A stretch of 64,000 nt of DNA. Origin: Rhynchosporium graminicola. Its lineage: Eukaryota; Ascomycota; Leotiomycetes; Helotiales; Ploettnerulaceae. Below are positions 11,633-23,606 of the stretch, one piece after another. The notes beneath the pieces were generated by a model. It searched no databases. It had not been told where the DNA came from and saw only the letters and a list, made by a program, of their open reading frames with translations. The stretch is from assembly GCA_900074885.1 (NCBI GenBank), contig FJUW01000008.1:64495-128494 (forward strand), written 5' to 3'. Made by a program: the position numbers and the translations under genes. Position 1 is the stretch's first letter. Every line of letters starts with the position of its first letter.

Positions 11633-12833
11633 TTATTCCGAATTGCGCCTGCATCTGCAAGTCTCACCACCTCGTACCTCTTTCACGTAAGCGTCTAGCC
11701 TCGCCTTTTCGGCTTCAGGACTGTCAGACGAGAGCGCGCCTAGAGTGACCGACCAAACCAATAGTGGTTTCAGCAGGGCCCATTCCTTATCTCGTCGTAG
11801 TCTGACGAGAAAAGGGTGCAATTTCCTAGAAAGTGATGCTGTGTCCATAAAATGGCTGTGGGTTGGCGATCCGTTTGAAGGAAAATGATTATATACGCTC
11901 CCTAACAGCATCATCCCGCCAATTCTGCAGCATTCTGTATGAGGTTATCTGGCGTGATGTCTTCAATCGGTAATGAAACTTCGTTCAAACGATGGGCTAG
12001 TGAATACACTTCTGCCTGATTAATCACCATAGATCGTCCTCAGAATTTCGGTGATCGAGGGCATCGGGCTTTAGTGTCAATATAAAGGCTGTCAAGTCGT
12101 GGAAGATGCACAGGAAAAGAGAATATTGAGGAAAAGAGTGCTCCCAAGTACTCTGTTCTGGACTTGAAGCAGGTGGGATTGGCCATGCTAGGGTTATCGA
12201 TTGCGGACAATCGACTGCTTCACTCAAACCGTAACTTAGGCTATAGGCCTGAAGTGCAACATGTGACAATATCTCGTTGAGGAAAGCGCCATCAGACATG
12301 CTGATAGGAAACCATCTCCAAGAAGTTGGTATCTTGGATGTGCCAACCGGCTGGAATACACTGACATATCCTTGAACGGTCTCAGTTGTGCATCAGGCCA
12401 CGAGTTTACTGCAAAGGGCGTCCTTGTCAGTCATACTGTCAGTGAAGAATAGGGCATCTCCGACATACCGTAATCAATAGGGAATAATGAGTCCCGATTG
12501 ACAGCTGTGGGGTAACAAGCGAACGGATCCGTTCGACCAGAACCTGGAGACCAACTGCCGTGAATGAGGATTCGGGAATGGTGAGTTTCTGAAGAATATG
12601 ATGGAAGAGTCTCCATAATCCGGCTATCTTTGCACAGCTTCCTCTGCGGTGCTCTTGTGGACGTTTATTTTCTTTCCGTCTAGATCGACCTATGCCTTTC
12701 ATTATATGTTTTATAACATCGTGCAAATGTTCTTCTTTGTGACACGACCGGTTTTGGCTACCTCGACGAAGACAAACTCTTTCGGCGTGTTGTTGGCCAA
12801 TGCCACATGACGGGCAAAGTTGTGGTCAGACAT
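11633..12833 (-). pseudogene. Fungal-specific transcription factor domain protein, frameshifted
   Basis: Read on the minus strand, successive pieces in different frames line up, in order, with fungal transcription-factor-domain proteins (Fungal_trans_2/DUF3468 type). The N-terminus from the ATG at 12833 holds EFVFVEVAKTG. A basic RSRRKENKRPQE stretch lies near 12680, and GSGRTDPFACYP near 12530. WRWFPISMSDGAFLNEILSH lies near 12310-12250, an INQAEVYSLAHRLNE stretch near 11990, and WALLKPLLVWSVTLGAL near 11790. Moving between these pieces needs at least four frame changes, most without credible GT-AG introns. No Zn2Cys6 cluster is seen, as is common in this subgroup. The decay is by indels, not by C-to-T stops. 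A heavily intron-split functional gene is the alternative but is less likely. Confidence 0.75.
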
Positions 12834-13326
12834 TTCTTCTCAGCGCAATAAGAATGGCTTCACGAAGTATTACAGAGCAATTTGGAAGTCGTGACTGTCC
12901 ACAGTGGACTGTAACAGCTGTTCAGTTCTGAGTGAAAACTTGCCTATGTACACGTAAGATTTTTTATCCTCGATGACTGATTACACTTTATCAGCTCAGA
13001 TCCGAACGCCACAAACGCAGCCAAGAACTTCACAACCCTCGTAGCAGAATGAGTGCGACTATAAACGAGGAAATTACCCCGTCATTCTGAGCCTACGGGT
13101 AGAAGTAGAACGATAAAATCTTCCACAGCTCAAATTGAAGTGCTTAGAATACCTCAAATACGATGAACTGACGTCCCAAAAAGTCCCAGAATTTTTGTTC
13201 CCTAACTTCTGTCCTTAACCCTTCGTAAAGCCATCGCGAGCCCACGTACCGAAGCAACTCGGCAATTCTTTCATCCCCACGAACCATCCAGCTGTCGTGT
13301 TCGGAGACAGCTTCGTCAGATTCCCA
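12834..13326. other. Intergenic
   Basis: No gene is evident. It is upstream sequence of the dead transcription factor and 3-prime flank of the metallophosphoesterase. Confidence 0.5.
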
Positions 13327-14253
13327 TCACTCAGCCTTCGGAAGATCCAGATCCACAAGCCATGGTGAATTCGTCGGCCTATTCCTGAAGTCCATGATGG
13401 CGGCATTTACCATCAAGGTCTCCTCGCCGAACTTCAACGGCCAGTCGCTGCTGGTTCCTGGATACCCATTGGGCTGAGAGTCCTCTTTTTCAATCGCCTC
13501 TTTACCTATCTTCTTTTCATCCTTCCATGTGACAAGCTTGCATCCATACGCCTCGTGGATATGCCCGAAGCAATAAAGGAGCGGACGCGCGCGACTCACT
13601 GCACGGAGGGAAGCTTCACACCCAACCCCAGAATCGTTATTGAAAGTCCAGTCAAGGATACCTGCAGGAGGACCGTGCGTCATTATTATGTCGACGTTTG
13701 GGAAGTCTGGGATTGGATTTTCGGCGATACTTTTAACGCTTTCGGCGACGTGTTGTGATGGATTGAATCGATCCTCGTTCCTTTCATACGGGAAAGCCCA
13801 GTCACAGAATTCAGGCTGGTAGGGCGATGTAAAGATCCTGAACATAGCTCCACTTTTCAATGTGAAAGTATGCATGCCTTCAACGAGATACGTTACACCT
13901 GCTTCTTTCGCCATCGGACCTGTCATGAGTTCTACAGCCTTTTCGTGCTGCGCCAGATCTTCCTCTTCATCATCCGAGGAGTGTTTCCGAGCCCAGTAGT
14001 CGCCATCCAAGTCCAAATCGTGATTCCCTGCAATTACAAGCTTGAGTTCTGCGTCGATCGATCCCAGCATCTTGAGGAATTTCTTGTATGAGGGCAGACC
14101 GCCGCGGATGGTGAGGTCTCCGCAATGCAGGAGGACGTCTACTTTCGGTATCGGTAATTTGAATAGACCGTCATATTTTTCAGCGTCCCCGAAAGCAAAG
14201 TCGTGGGTATCGCTTACAATCATGAATCTGGTCGAGATTTTGGTAGAAGACAT
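13327..14253 (-). CDS. Calcineurin-like metallophosphoesterase (MPPED-like)
   Basis: A single exon of 308 aa starts at the ATG at 14253 (MSSTKISTRF); the frame upstream offers only a TTG. The binuclear-metal phosphoesterase motifs appear in order. They are IVSDTHDF near residue 15, LLHCGDLTIRGG near 43, VIAGNHDLDLDGD near 76, IMTHGPPAGILD near 199 and FGHIHEAYG near 238. This arrangement, with the SPYQPEFCDWAF segment in the middle, resembles the MPPED1/2 and fungal Ser/Thr-phosphatase-like group. It probably hydrolyses phosphomono- or phosphodiesters in the cytosol; the substrate cannot be told. A short acidic DDEEED insert around 100 is the only oddity. The gene lies in a run of minus-strand genes. 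Confidence 0.93.
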   Translation of the reverse strand: MSSTKISTRFMIVSDTHDFAFGDAEKYDGLFKLPIPKVDVLLHCGDLTIRGGLPSYKKFLKMLGSIDAELKLVIAGNHDLDLDGDYWARKHSSDDEEEDLAQHEKAVELMTGPMAKEAGVTYLVEGMHTFTLKSGAMFRIFTSPYQPEFCDWAFPYERNEDRFNPSQHVAESVKSIAENPIPDFPNVDIIMTHGPPAGILDWTFNNDSGVGCEASLRAVSRARPLLYCFGHIHEAYGCKLVTWKDEKKIGKEAIEKEDSQPNGYPGTSSDWPLKFGEETLMVNAAIMDFRNRPTNSPWLVDLDLPKAE

Positions 14254-14946
14254 CGTGTGTATCGGGTGCAATTCTGGTGTACGGGGTTGTAAACTTTGCT
14301 GCTATGCTATGCTATGCGTCTGAGGATGATCGAGGTGTAACTCTTCATAGACTGTGATGAAAAATAGATCGAGGATTTATTGAGGGATGGATTTTGGTCC
14401 TCTGTATGTTACAATGGATGTCAGAGTGGAGATGAGTGTTAAGTGGTAGCCTGGAGGGAGGGGAGGATTTTAGGTTGTGACTCAAGGCAGCTGCAAAGGG
14501 CAGACTGAGTGCCGAAAAAGAGGGGTCCTGTACTGTAGAAATGGTCCGACGAAGAGAACTTGAGCGATCGCAAATTAGGCAGATGTTTTCGGAGGTTTCA
14601 GTCACGCACTTATGCGATGTTGACCATGTCATAGAGCAAAATCATGACTTTGTGAATCACGTTCTATCAATTTCACGTGACACCATCGAGCACGTGAGTA
14701 TGGCATCATAACTCCTCAAAAGACGATCTCACCATCAATTATTCCCCACGTTGTCGTATGTAAGGACGTATCGAACTTCCTCATCGATCCTCGTAAACTC
14801 ATATCTACGAAATGAAGACAACTATGCACTTTCGATTCTCATAACTTCGCATCGCAAGTCTTTCAGGGTTGATCATTTCATTTCATAGTTCATCGCATGT
14901 CTATCTCAGAGCAAAGCCATTCAAGCGCCCGAAAGTCCGAATAAAT
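14254..14946. other. Intergenic
   Basis: This is the promoter region of the metallophosphoesterase and 3-prime flank of the glutathione transferase gene. Nothing else was seen. Confidence 0.5.
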
Positions 14947-15719
14947 TTACTTTCCACCAGTAGCCTTCACCCAGCTCTCTCTCTTCTCCAGAGCAGCGAA
15001 CCACTTATCAACATTCGGGTACTTCGTCCAGATACCCTCAAAGCCTTGATCCTTGACCATCTTTCCATATGGTAGATGGCTCAGATCAGCGAGAGTAAGC
15101 TCATCACCAGCGAGATACGCCTGCCTACCCAGAATCACATCATAGACAGCAAAAGCAGCATCGAGAGCAGCAACGTGCTTATTGACGAGCTCTTCATCGG
15201 TATTGCCGAGTCCTTTCATTCTGCTGCTTGTCAGCTTCTACTTCTTGCATATTTTGACTTGGATGAGGGCTTGGTATTACGGCTTGAACACCTTCTCCCA
15301 GCAGATGCCACTGGCAGGACCATCGAAATAACTCTGCTCAACCGAGCAAGCCTACACAATATCTATCAGCATTTCTGACATATAATCACCCAGCTCCCTC
15401 AAAGATGATCACCACATACCTGCTCGAACAATCCATAGGCTTTGAAATCCCCCTCTTCAGGCATCAACTTCGTTCCCTGACCAGCGTACTTTTTCGCGAT
15501 ATACTTGGTGATAGCACGACTCTCATAGATGAAGAATTCATCATCTTCAAGGACGGGGACTTTGCCAAAGGGCTGGAGCTTGAGAAAGTCGGGGTGCTTG
15601 TGTTCACCGGTCGCGAAGTCGAGGGTGCGGGTATTGGCTTCGACGCCCTTTTCTGCGAGGACGGTGAAGATGCGCTGGCAGCACGTTGAATAGGGGGAGC
15701 CGTGGATCGTGAGAGTCAT
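14947..15719 (-). CDS. Glutathione S-transferase, phi-like
   Basis: Three exons, 15719-15420, 15351-15281 and 15226-14947, give 216 aa, the usual length. The N-terminal thioredoxin-like domain shows GSPYSTCCQRIFTVLAEKG, then LQPFGKVPVLEDDE with the cis-proline (KVPV) and YESRAITKYIAKKY with the conserved E-S glutathione gamma-glutamyl contact. The all-helical C-terminal domain shows YLAGDELTLADLSHLPY, the typical N-capping region. The sequence resembles phi-class GSTs, which fungi share with plants. The catalytic residue would be a Ser in the PYST segment. It conjugates glutathione to electrophiles or reduces peroxides, in the cytosol. The introns begin gtatgt and gtaata and end in tag and aag. 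Confidence 0.95.
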
Positions 15720-16589
15720 TTTGATGGTGTTGTGAGTGGGAGTTGATATGTGTTGAAGGGGTGAGAGACGAGAGAATGGAGCTTGGGATCAAAGAAGGAG
15801 AAGGAGTTCAAAGATTTGTCAGGCAAGAACTCGATTCACTGGCAGGTACAATTCACATCCCTTTATTTACACCTGTCCCCCTCTCCTTCCCTTCCCAGGC
15901 ACAGGCCGCTCACCGCATCCCATTCTCCGCCATTCCACTTGTACCTGCAAATCACAGGCTCACAGCTCTTTGGCGGGCCTAAGTGGATGCACATCATACC
16001 TGTCACAAAACAAAGGAGTTTGAAAACCTCACGACTCGGCTTTTTAGCAATATTCCAACCATTGAGGTCTTTAATAGACACAAACCTCCATTTACACCGT
16101 TTATTGAAATCCAATAAATACCCCCCTCGAGATTTACTCTGGAACACGTGATGCGGAATGCAAAGAATCTCACAAATGCAGTACCCCGTACCCCGCCCGC
16201 TATTGCCACAATATTACCCCACTATCATTTCTGTTTCTTGGTCAGCATCAAATGTGGATCGTTAACAAATATTGAAACCGTGTCTTTGCGTATAGTCTCA
16301 ATGCTGTAGAGCAAGCTGGTGTTCCGGATTTCACGAAGCTGACACTATTCAGAAGCCACCGTGTGTCCGTATCTGGCAAGGCATGAGATTCTTGCAGAAC
16401 AATGAACTCCATTGGGTATCTCTAACAAATCTGTCAAACCTACATGTCTTTATATCGCTCTATATCGATCAAACACCTGACACTATAGATGAAGCCTCTT
16501 CCCCGATCGGAGATCCATAATGAAAAGGCGACGGCGTCCCGCTCCCACTCGCGCACAATCTGCAGTCCATCTCCCGCATTGTAGAAACA
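15720..16589. other. Intergenic
   Basis: Promoter side of the glutathione transferase and 3-prime flank of the CorA gene. No coding or RNA gene was recognised. Confidence 0.5.
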
Positions 16590-18495
16590 TCAAAATCGTC
16601 TCTTCGCATCAGCAGCCTTATTAATCTCCTTCTCTCTCTCCAACCTTCCCCTCCTCCTCCTGGTGATCCCCCTCCTCTGCACATTCTTCATCAACCACCA
16701 CCTGATACTGTCTCTCATCAAAAATAAAACCGTGACAACGCAAACGGGCACTGCGATGATCCAGAAATATCTTTCTCCATGCTGTAGCGCCGGGAAAGGT
16801 TCGATATTCATCCCGAAATACCCAGTGAGGAACGTCATTGGTAGGAAAATGATGGTGATGTTCGTGAGTTGTTTCAAAGTTTCATTGGTATACGCTGTCA
16901 TGGTGTTGAAGATAAGATCGATCATGTTATCGCAGGCTCGACGCATCTGATCGAGGGAGTCGGTGATTAGGATGATATGGTCTTCGATGTCGCCTAAATA
17001 GACATTGGCCATGGACGACAGGTTGACGGTCTTTGCGGCTTTGGTAGTGTCGCTACGGGCGCCCATGCCGGTTGTTAAAGTGGCGCCTTTGTGATCCCGG
17101 AGGGCGTTAATAAGATTTACTATGGGACTTACGAAGCCGCGGAATGTCATGATCTCACTTGTGACGACGTAGAGGGAAGTTGTGTGCTTGAGATCTGGTT
17201 GGGTCAAGACGTCAAGCTCTAGATCACCAATGACATCTTGATAAGCCGTAGAGACAGGAATCGCAAGATCGACTATAGCGTCAAGGATCGCCTGAACAAT
17301 CATCGATGCGTCGCAAGATTGCCGTAGGATGGTGTCTGGTGTTCTGAGTCTCTGCAGTATGGGCTCTTCAATGTCGTCGGCGGAGGTTTCAAAAAAGGAG
17401 ATGACTGTGTTGTCTTGAAAGTTATCAGCAACTACCTAGCAGAACATCTAAATGTGAATCCTACCAGATGTTAAAAATATGGAGACCTGCTCCGCGCTTA
17501 TGGCGTACTTTCTAGCTGTCAGAGGCGAATGTTTCTCCATGTACTCCATCCGCTCTTTATTCGGACCCCCGTGATACCGTTGAAGTGTTTTCAGGTTTTT
17601 CAGGTGAGGCTCGCTAACACCTTCGGTGTGTCCAGTCACGAATCCATTCGAGGGGTCATGTAATCCTGCCATCATGCGCTTTTCCTGATATTTCTTTTTG
17701 GATCGCTTCCCAGAGAATATGCTATGCATGAATTTTCCAAATCGGCCACGTTTAGGCCTCCTAACACTGTTCATATCCCCATCGTCCGAATCACTGTCTT
17801 CGTTATCAGGATGTAAGTGTATCAGCTTTTGTAGAGTCAAAACCATATACGTGTGGTCGGCATACCTGTGAAGGCTGTGTCAGCGGAATCGTAACTGCAG
17901 ATGCGAGGAACTTTTTATACCAATCCGCTTTTGTCCTGTTTGTAGTGTTGATCATATCCTCAATTGCTAATCGATGCAGCTTCTTATATTGCCCCAGCGC
18001 CTGTATAACATCCCAACTCAATCCATTAACATTAATCCAACGGCATTTAACCCAAGGCTCCTGTTTCGCTTTCAGAAACTGAATAAGTTGTTCATTGTCC
18101 AACTCATAGCCAACCATATTATCTTCGCTAAAATCCACAATCGTTATTTGGCAGACCTCGTGAAAGGTAGGAAGCTCGGTTCTACCACCATTGGGCTTCG
18201 AGGGGTCAAGTCCAGGTTCTTGACCAGCTTGCCAATTCGGTCGCATTGGGGTCACGTCGACTGTTGCAAAGGATTTTGTGGTGTTTGCTCGATTGCGCCG
18301 GCGCAGCATCGTAGGTGATTGTGTTATACCCATATCTATGCTTTGATCTGATTTGACAGAAGTGCTTGGTCGGAGATCGTTGGGCGTTGCGGGATGCGCT
18401 CCAGCTTCGAGGTCGAAATTGACATGCTGAGGCGGTATTGGTCCATCCGAGGGCTCCGAGAAGTCTCGTGTCTCTGTTGCAGGACTACTAGCCAT
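16590..18495 (-). CDS. CorA-family Mg2+ transporter (Alr1/Mnr2 type)
   Basis: Three exons, 18495-17921, 17865-17465 and 17413-16590, give 599 aa. The first ATG is at 18495; upstream there is only a TTG. The first intron is fixed by restoring W-Y-ADHTYMVLTLQKL across the junction, a conserved CorA stretch. The N-terminal 100 residues are disordered. The cytosolic funnel domain follows. The signature YFGMN lies near residue 515, after transmembrane helix 1 (ITIIFLPMTFLTGYFG). Helix 2 is FWIIAVPVCVVTVLFLM. The C-terminus is a basic tail (RRGITRRRRGRLEREKE). The family forms pentameric Mg2+ channels in the plasma membrane (Alr1) or vacuole (Mnr2). A basic/acidic insert, DSDSDDGD followed by KRGRFGKFM, interrupts the funnel domain, as in other fungal members. 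Confidence 0.96.
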
Positions 18496-19215
18496 TGTCA
18501 AGTCCGCAAGCTATCAATTGCGAATCCGCTTGAGTCGAGGGGAGAGTAGTAGGGCGAGGTCGAACTTTAGAGATAAATGTAATTGGCAATATCAAAAGTA
18601 GAGAAGGTCTGTAAACATACAAAGAGGTGAATATAACTTGGTGCGAAGAGAATGGAGGCTTAAAAAGCCGCGTTACATGTAATACAGCTCGTTTGGTGTT
18701 TCTGATGATTCGGGGCCCATCTGAAGTTCAGCAGGCTGGACCTCACTAGCGTCCTGTCACACGTCAGTTGCCAAGCCACGCCAATTTAGATCCCGGACTT
18801 TAGCGCAAGGCAAATTCAAGCTGATATTCTGCGACCCCTACCTCGCTTCACTCTTTTTGTTTACTTCAAGCGCCTACTCATGATTATGCAACTACCTGCA
18901 TACTTGATCGTGATATCATGCTGAATTGCAACACTTCCTATTCAGCTCGATGGTAAGGTTTCAACTTGTGGCATCTTGATCGTCGCATTATTTGATACTT
19001 TGTCGATTTATCATCCTTAAATATCCCTCAAGACTGACGTGGTTTGATACTAACACCATGACATCCTCTGTCTAATAGAACTCAATATTGCTGCTGCATG
19101 GTCTATGCATTGCCTCGTCTCTCGGATCTTCCAGGCTTAGCGAGGCGTTTTGACGCTCGAATGTTTGCTAAAGATAACTCGTTTACTTCTGATTCCACAA
19201 GAACCTCTCCATATT
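18496..19215. other. Intergenic
   Basis: Promoter region of the CorA gene and 3-prime flank of the oxidase gene. No other feature was recognised. Confidence 0.5.
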
Positions 19216-20762
19216 CTATTGACTCTCATACCTCCGATCCGGCTTAATATCCGTCCATTCCTGCACATCACCAAAATCCATGACCTTATTCGGTCCACCC
19301 ATCCTATCCTGCACATCAGTCCAGTCCCGTCCTACTGCTGTCTCTGGCCTCCTACCGAGATGGTGCATTAGCATTTGCTTGTTCAAAGGTAACTTGTCGT
19401 GAGAAGCAGATAAGACATGTCTCAGGAAAATCTTGAAGCATCGGAGGAGAAGACTGAAAGTGATAGGCTCCCTCAATACGTACCATCTAAAAGCCTGCTT
19501 CAACACCTCGTCCAAAGTCCCCTCCATCGCATCAGCAATAAACCCTCCCACGCTAGTAATATGCATAAAACCATGTCCACTTCCCCCAACCGCCAGTACC
19601 AGATTCTTGAAGTCAGGATGCCGATCAATAAGGAAGTTCCGATCCGGCGTATCAGCACACCAGCAAACCCTTGCAAAAGAAAACGGTCGTTCGGCCAAGT
19701 GTGGCATGGTATGAGTTAAGAATTCACGCACGCGCAGTTCTGCTTCCTTGGGGATTTGCTTTCTAGCGAAGGGGATATTGATGCGATTGCCAGTGGTGTC
19801 GGTACTCCAGTTACAGTACCCAGGATGCTCGTCACAAATTTTCAGCTCACCATGCTCGACATCTGGCTCCATGAAAAAGCCACTTTCAAGGTTGAAGAGC
19901 ACAGGCAAGTTTTTATACATCAAACATTCTGATGGAGCGAGGGCAATGTGTGCTAATGTCCAAGCCGTTGGACGGAGTTGATCCTTCATGTCTACTAGGT
20001 CAGGAGCTTGCGCACCTGATGCGAGGATAGTGGTTTTCGAAAGATGCCGGGTACCATCTGCTGTCTCGGCGCCAACAACGTCACCGTTCTCAACAAGGAG
20101 CGTCTTAGCATCACCTGGATGGCCAGTAATGAATTCGACACCTAAGCGCGAAGCTTCTTGGAAAGCACTCATCAGTGCTCCGCGCGCAAATACCCATCCT
20201 GCACCGGTTTTTCGAAAGCCACCCTTCCAATTAGGAAAATCCCCTGTAAGGATCCCTTCCGGCATTAAGGCTCGAAACTTCTCAGGAGTGTCGAGGATGT
20301 CGAAGTCAGGGTTCTCGTGAATTTTCTCGTGCTTGATAAGTTGTTCTAGTCCTGCGGGTGTGTGGGCGCAGATTGCGTAGCCGGTGTTATGGTAATGAGG
20401 AGAAAAGACTGGATCGTGCAGCCAGCCATGTGTTGCGAGACGGCGGAGTGTTTCATTCAGAGAATCGCCGGAAGAGCTGGTAGACGAGCCTGTGCGCATG
20501 TTTGGAAGATGCTCCGACCTGGAGTGGGGGTTGATTGCTTACCTTCTTCCATAATTTTGTTGATGTCGTTACCCGCTGAGATAGGCGAGGGAAGCTCATA
20601 TCGATCGAGCACTGTTACATTCTTGTAACCTCGTCGTGCGAGATGTAATGCTGTAGAGCATCCCCACGTTCCAGCTCCTATGATCAGGATAGATGAATTA
20701 TGATCGAGTGGTATTGAAGGAGTCATGTTGGACACCTCAGGGGACGTTATAATGATCTCCAT
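19216..20762 (-). CDS. Fructosyl amino acid oxidase (amadoriase-like)
   Basis: Two exons, 20762-20543 and 20489-19216, give 497 aa. The intron of 53 nt restores KIMEEGSSTSSSGDSLNE. The N-terminus has the FAD Rossmann motif ILIIGAGTWGCSTALHLARR, then SPISAGNDINKIM, a hallmark of fructosyl amine oxidases. Further on are SECLMYKNLPVLFNLESGFF, KICDEHPGYCN, RVCWCADTPDRNFLIDRHPD and LAVGGSGHGFMHI, all typical. The cysteine that carries the flavin covalently in this family lies in the SGHGF-proximal or CWCADT region; I cannot say which without alignment. The enzyme deglycates fructosyl amino acids to glucosone, amino acid and H2O2, usually in the peroxisome or cytosol. About 50 extra residues follow the normal end and the last residues (YESQ) give no clear peroxisomal signal. 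An alternative start is the ATG at 20726. Confidence 0.95.
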
Positions 20763-21699
20763 TGAGGTTGAAGATAATGAAATCGTTGCTTGTACACTCA
20801 GATAGAGAGCACTGGTCACCAAGTCCCAGATTAGACGAGATCCCACGGAATTTTTACCCTCCCATCGATTAGTTGCCACTAACCCCACTCTTGGTCCTGC
20901 TTGTCATAAAGTACTACCTACTCAAGTAGATCACTAGTACTATAAAGTTGGGGCAAGCTCTGAATTATTTTCTCGCGCGGTGAATCTTTCGAATCATGAG
21001 TATATTCCAGGATTACGCTGTTGAGCATACGGTGGGCTGATCACAGTAGACGGCATCGGTCGGTTCCCTTCAGTGAGCAGAATTGCAGGTAAAAGTTATT
21101 AAAAAGGCACGCAGGCTCTTTCGTAATTTCGTAATCTACAGCGCAGGTTCCCACAGTACCCTCTTCCCTGTCATCTGGTTATTTTCGAAGATACTGTCTT
21201 CGTTTTCTTGTGTCCAAAAACTAGGCGAGCTTTTCCTGCGGACTTACAAACAACGATTCAGTTTCAGTGGTATTTTATCTCCCGCACTTTTTTGAACCGA
21301 AACATGCCTCCAGCATACAACCAAAATGGAGCCACAATAATGCATAGAGAGTCTGAAATCCACGTTCTTGACCGCTTGCCTCAAGCACGAAGCAGAAGTC
21401 AGGCCACCTGCCATTAGTCATTCTAAGGTCTACACATCATCTAAAATTGACCAGTACCTCGTCCGACTCACATACAGAATTCCCGAAGCTTTCAAAATAT
21501 CTATTTATACTTTATTTCTAGCCAGCAAAACACATCGAGAGTGAAAACGGTAACCCAGAAACCGTAAACGCCTTATCCTCGTTCTTTCCCTCTCAAACTC
21601 GATCGCACCCTAATCAATGCTTTGGTGTATTGTTCCATCCTCTTTCGAAATTTGAAAGTCGCTAAGTCTAATACAGCCACAAGCAACCGGTCCAAGATA
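20763..21699. other. Intergenic
   Basis: Upstream of the oxidase and upstream of the fumarate-reductase remnant. No gene was recognised; short frames are motif-free. Confidence 0.5.
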
Positions 21700-23010
21700 C
21701 CCGAACGCAAAGTCCCAAAGGCCATAATGATCGGCGGCCTTACAGGACTAAGCTCTTCCTCTAAGTTGCTTCTCCACACAATTCCTGTCATTCTCCGCGA
21801 GCGTTCTTCAAAACCAGGCGAGAATTCCGTAAAAGCATCTTCCGGCGTCAATGGCGCGCCAGCGACCTTCCAAGCACTCGCATCCTCGATTGAATATGAG
21901 GATACAGAAATTTGCGCCGATACTGTAAAATCTGCTGAGGATGTTTTCACGATTTCTCGCACAAAAGAGAGAGAGGTTCTAATTGCAACGTTGACAACCA
22001 AGAGCGGAGCGGATTGTGAATGGCGTTGATCTCATCGTTGTGACGCAGCTGGGTAGACATTCTGTTGTGAGGACTCACAAAAGAAGTGGGAGGACACAGC
22101 CTGGTGCAGCTAACATCTCAGCTTTACTCGATAGGTTGAAATGGAGTTCACATTTGTTTGGAGACCACGTGTACAACTGATGGAGTCCAAAGTTGTCGTG
22201 GGAGTGGGGTACTCCTTCACGGGCACCGAAGGGAAGAAGTGAAGAAGAAATTATATCATCAGTAATATTCGCCACTGGTGGGTTTTCCGGTGGTGCAACA
22301 GCAAACGGGATGTTAGCACTTTACCAGCCGGATCTGAAGAATTATTTATCAACGAACGAGGCGAAACCTAGATGGCAATTTTTAAATTACGAATTTCAGG
22401 GCGAAGGTGACTGATACGAATATGTTCAGACACACTGTACAACATTTATCGATTCGGAAGATACGGGAGATCCTTCCAAGTTCCTGGCTGCCGAGATGTT
22501 GATGGGTGAGGGCGGTAACTTGATAGATGAGATTGGGAGGAGGTTCGTGAATGAGTTGGGTATCAAGAAGGTCTTTGCGAGTGCTACTACTGCAGTTGTA
22601 AAGATGAATTGAGAGGATGTATGGAAGGAGGGGATGGTGAGAATGTGGGATATAAAGATTATGCTCGACGACGGTATTCATCAAAGTGCGAAGTCGCACG
22701 TCGTTTTTTTAGATTTGGAAAGGACTGATGTGCAAATCTGCAATTTACGATCTAGGCCTAGGGCAGTGCAATGTATTAAGTCGTTCTGTGATGCGGCTGC
22801 GGGAGGACACTCGATCCTTCTAGGAGTGAATCGCTTGGACATTGGAAGTTAACTGGTCCGACCCTAGAAAGTGTAGTATATATCGAAACTGTGACGCCTG
22901 CTGTATATTTTACAACAGGTTGTGGTTACCAATAGAAGAGCTGAGGTTTTGGGTGCTGGAGCTAGAGCTGGGGATGAGCTGACCTACCTTTGGGTAATTC
23001 CAGTGCGATC
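21700..23010 (+). pseudogene. Fumarate reductase / flavocytochrome c (Osm1-like), decayed
   Basis: Pieces of a soluble fungal fumarate reductase appear in order on the plus strand. They are AIMIGGLTGLSSSSKLL (damaged FAD glycine motif) near 21720, NSVKASSGVNGAPATFQA near 21820, and LIVVTQLGRHSVVRTHKR near 22030 after a frameshift at the TGA at 22027. SVIFATGGFSGG follows near 22260, YQPDLKNYLSTNEAKP near 22320, a TTFIDSEDTGDPSKFLAAEM piece near 22440-22500, and GEGGNLIDEIGRRFVNELG near 22510. GVVTNRRAEVLGAGA lies near 22918. Stops and frame changes lie between several of these, and a segment between about 22110 and 22220 looks missing. The family reduces fumarate to succinate with FADH2. The gene cannot make a full product. 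Confidence 0.82.
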
Positions 23011-23407
23011 TTCGCACCATGCTCATACTAGTCTATATGAGTATATCCTTTGGATATCAAAGACCGATTGTAGATTCGAGAACGAGCCTGCCCTCCTGTG
23101 TTCTGCATTCGGTGCATTGGTAACGTTCTATTCTTTGTTTTGCGAGAGGTCCCCTCGGTGCTACACACCCAAGATGAGACCGAGAGCTGGAGCTCCGATA
23201 GACGTCCCTACACCGCATGCGGCTTCACGAGATTTTCCTGGAGATTGTATCTGGCACGCTCTACCATTTGTCTCCTAAATTTGCACACTCACCCCAGTCG
23301 AAAAGTCACAAGTAGACTGTGAAGCACTTACCGAATGGATAGGCTAGTGGTGCTTCTGGCTATCTTACATCCATTAATTTGCAACCTTGAAACACGTATC
23401 TGGCAAC

Positions 23408-23474
23408 GGAGTGATTGAGTTGAGTTGAGTCTACCCTAGACTCTACTCAACTCAACTCACTCTGAATCACTCCG
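23408..23474. repeat. Palindromic GAGTT-rich hairpin
   Basis: The left half, ggagtgattgagttgagttg, is mirrored on the right by caactcaactcactctgaatcactcc, giving an imperfect palindrome with a short loop around ctaccctagact. The repeated GAGTT unit suggests slippage plus inversion. Confidence 0.7.
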
Positions 23475-23526
23475 ATTTACTCCAAGTACTGCTTACTAAT
23501 TATAATCCTTCACAGAGTTTTAACGG

Positions 23527-23606
23527 GTAATATTTAGCTAGTCGCTTCTATTCTACCTATGTAAACAATAGATTCTATCGTAGGTGGTATGCTAAATATT
23601 ACACTT
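23527..23606. repeat. Short AT-rich inverted repeat
   Basis: The ends gtaatatttagc and gctaaatattac are exact reverse complements about 80 bp apart, with weaker inner pairing (ctacctatg against cgtaggtgg). It looks like a foldback or MITE fragment. Confidence 0.6.

Noticed and set aside
13327..20762. Secondary-metabolite gene cluster
   Set aside because: The run of minus-strand genes (phosphoesterase, GST, CorA, oxidase) lacks any backbone synthase or shared pathway.
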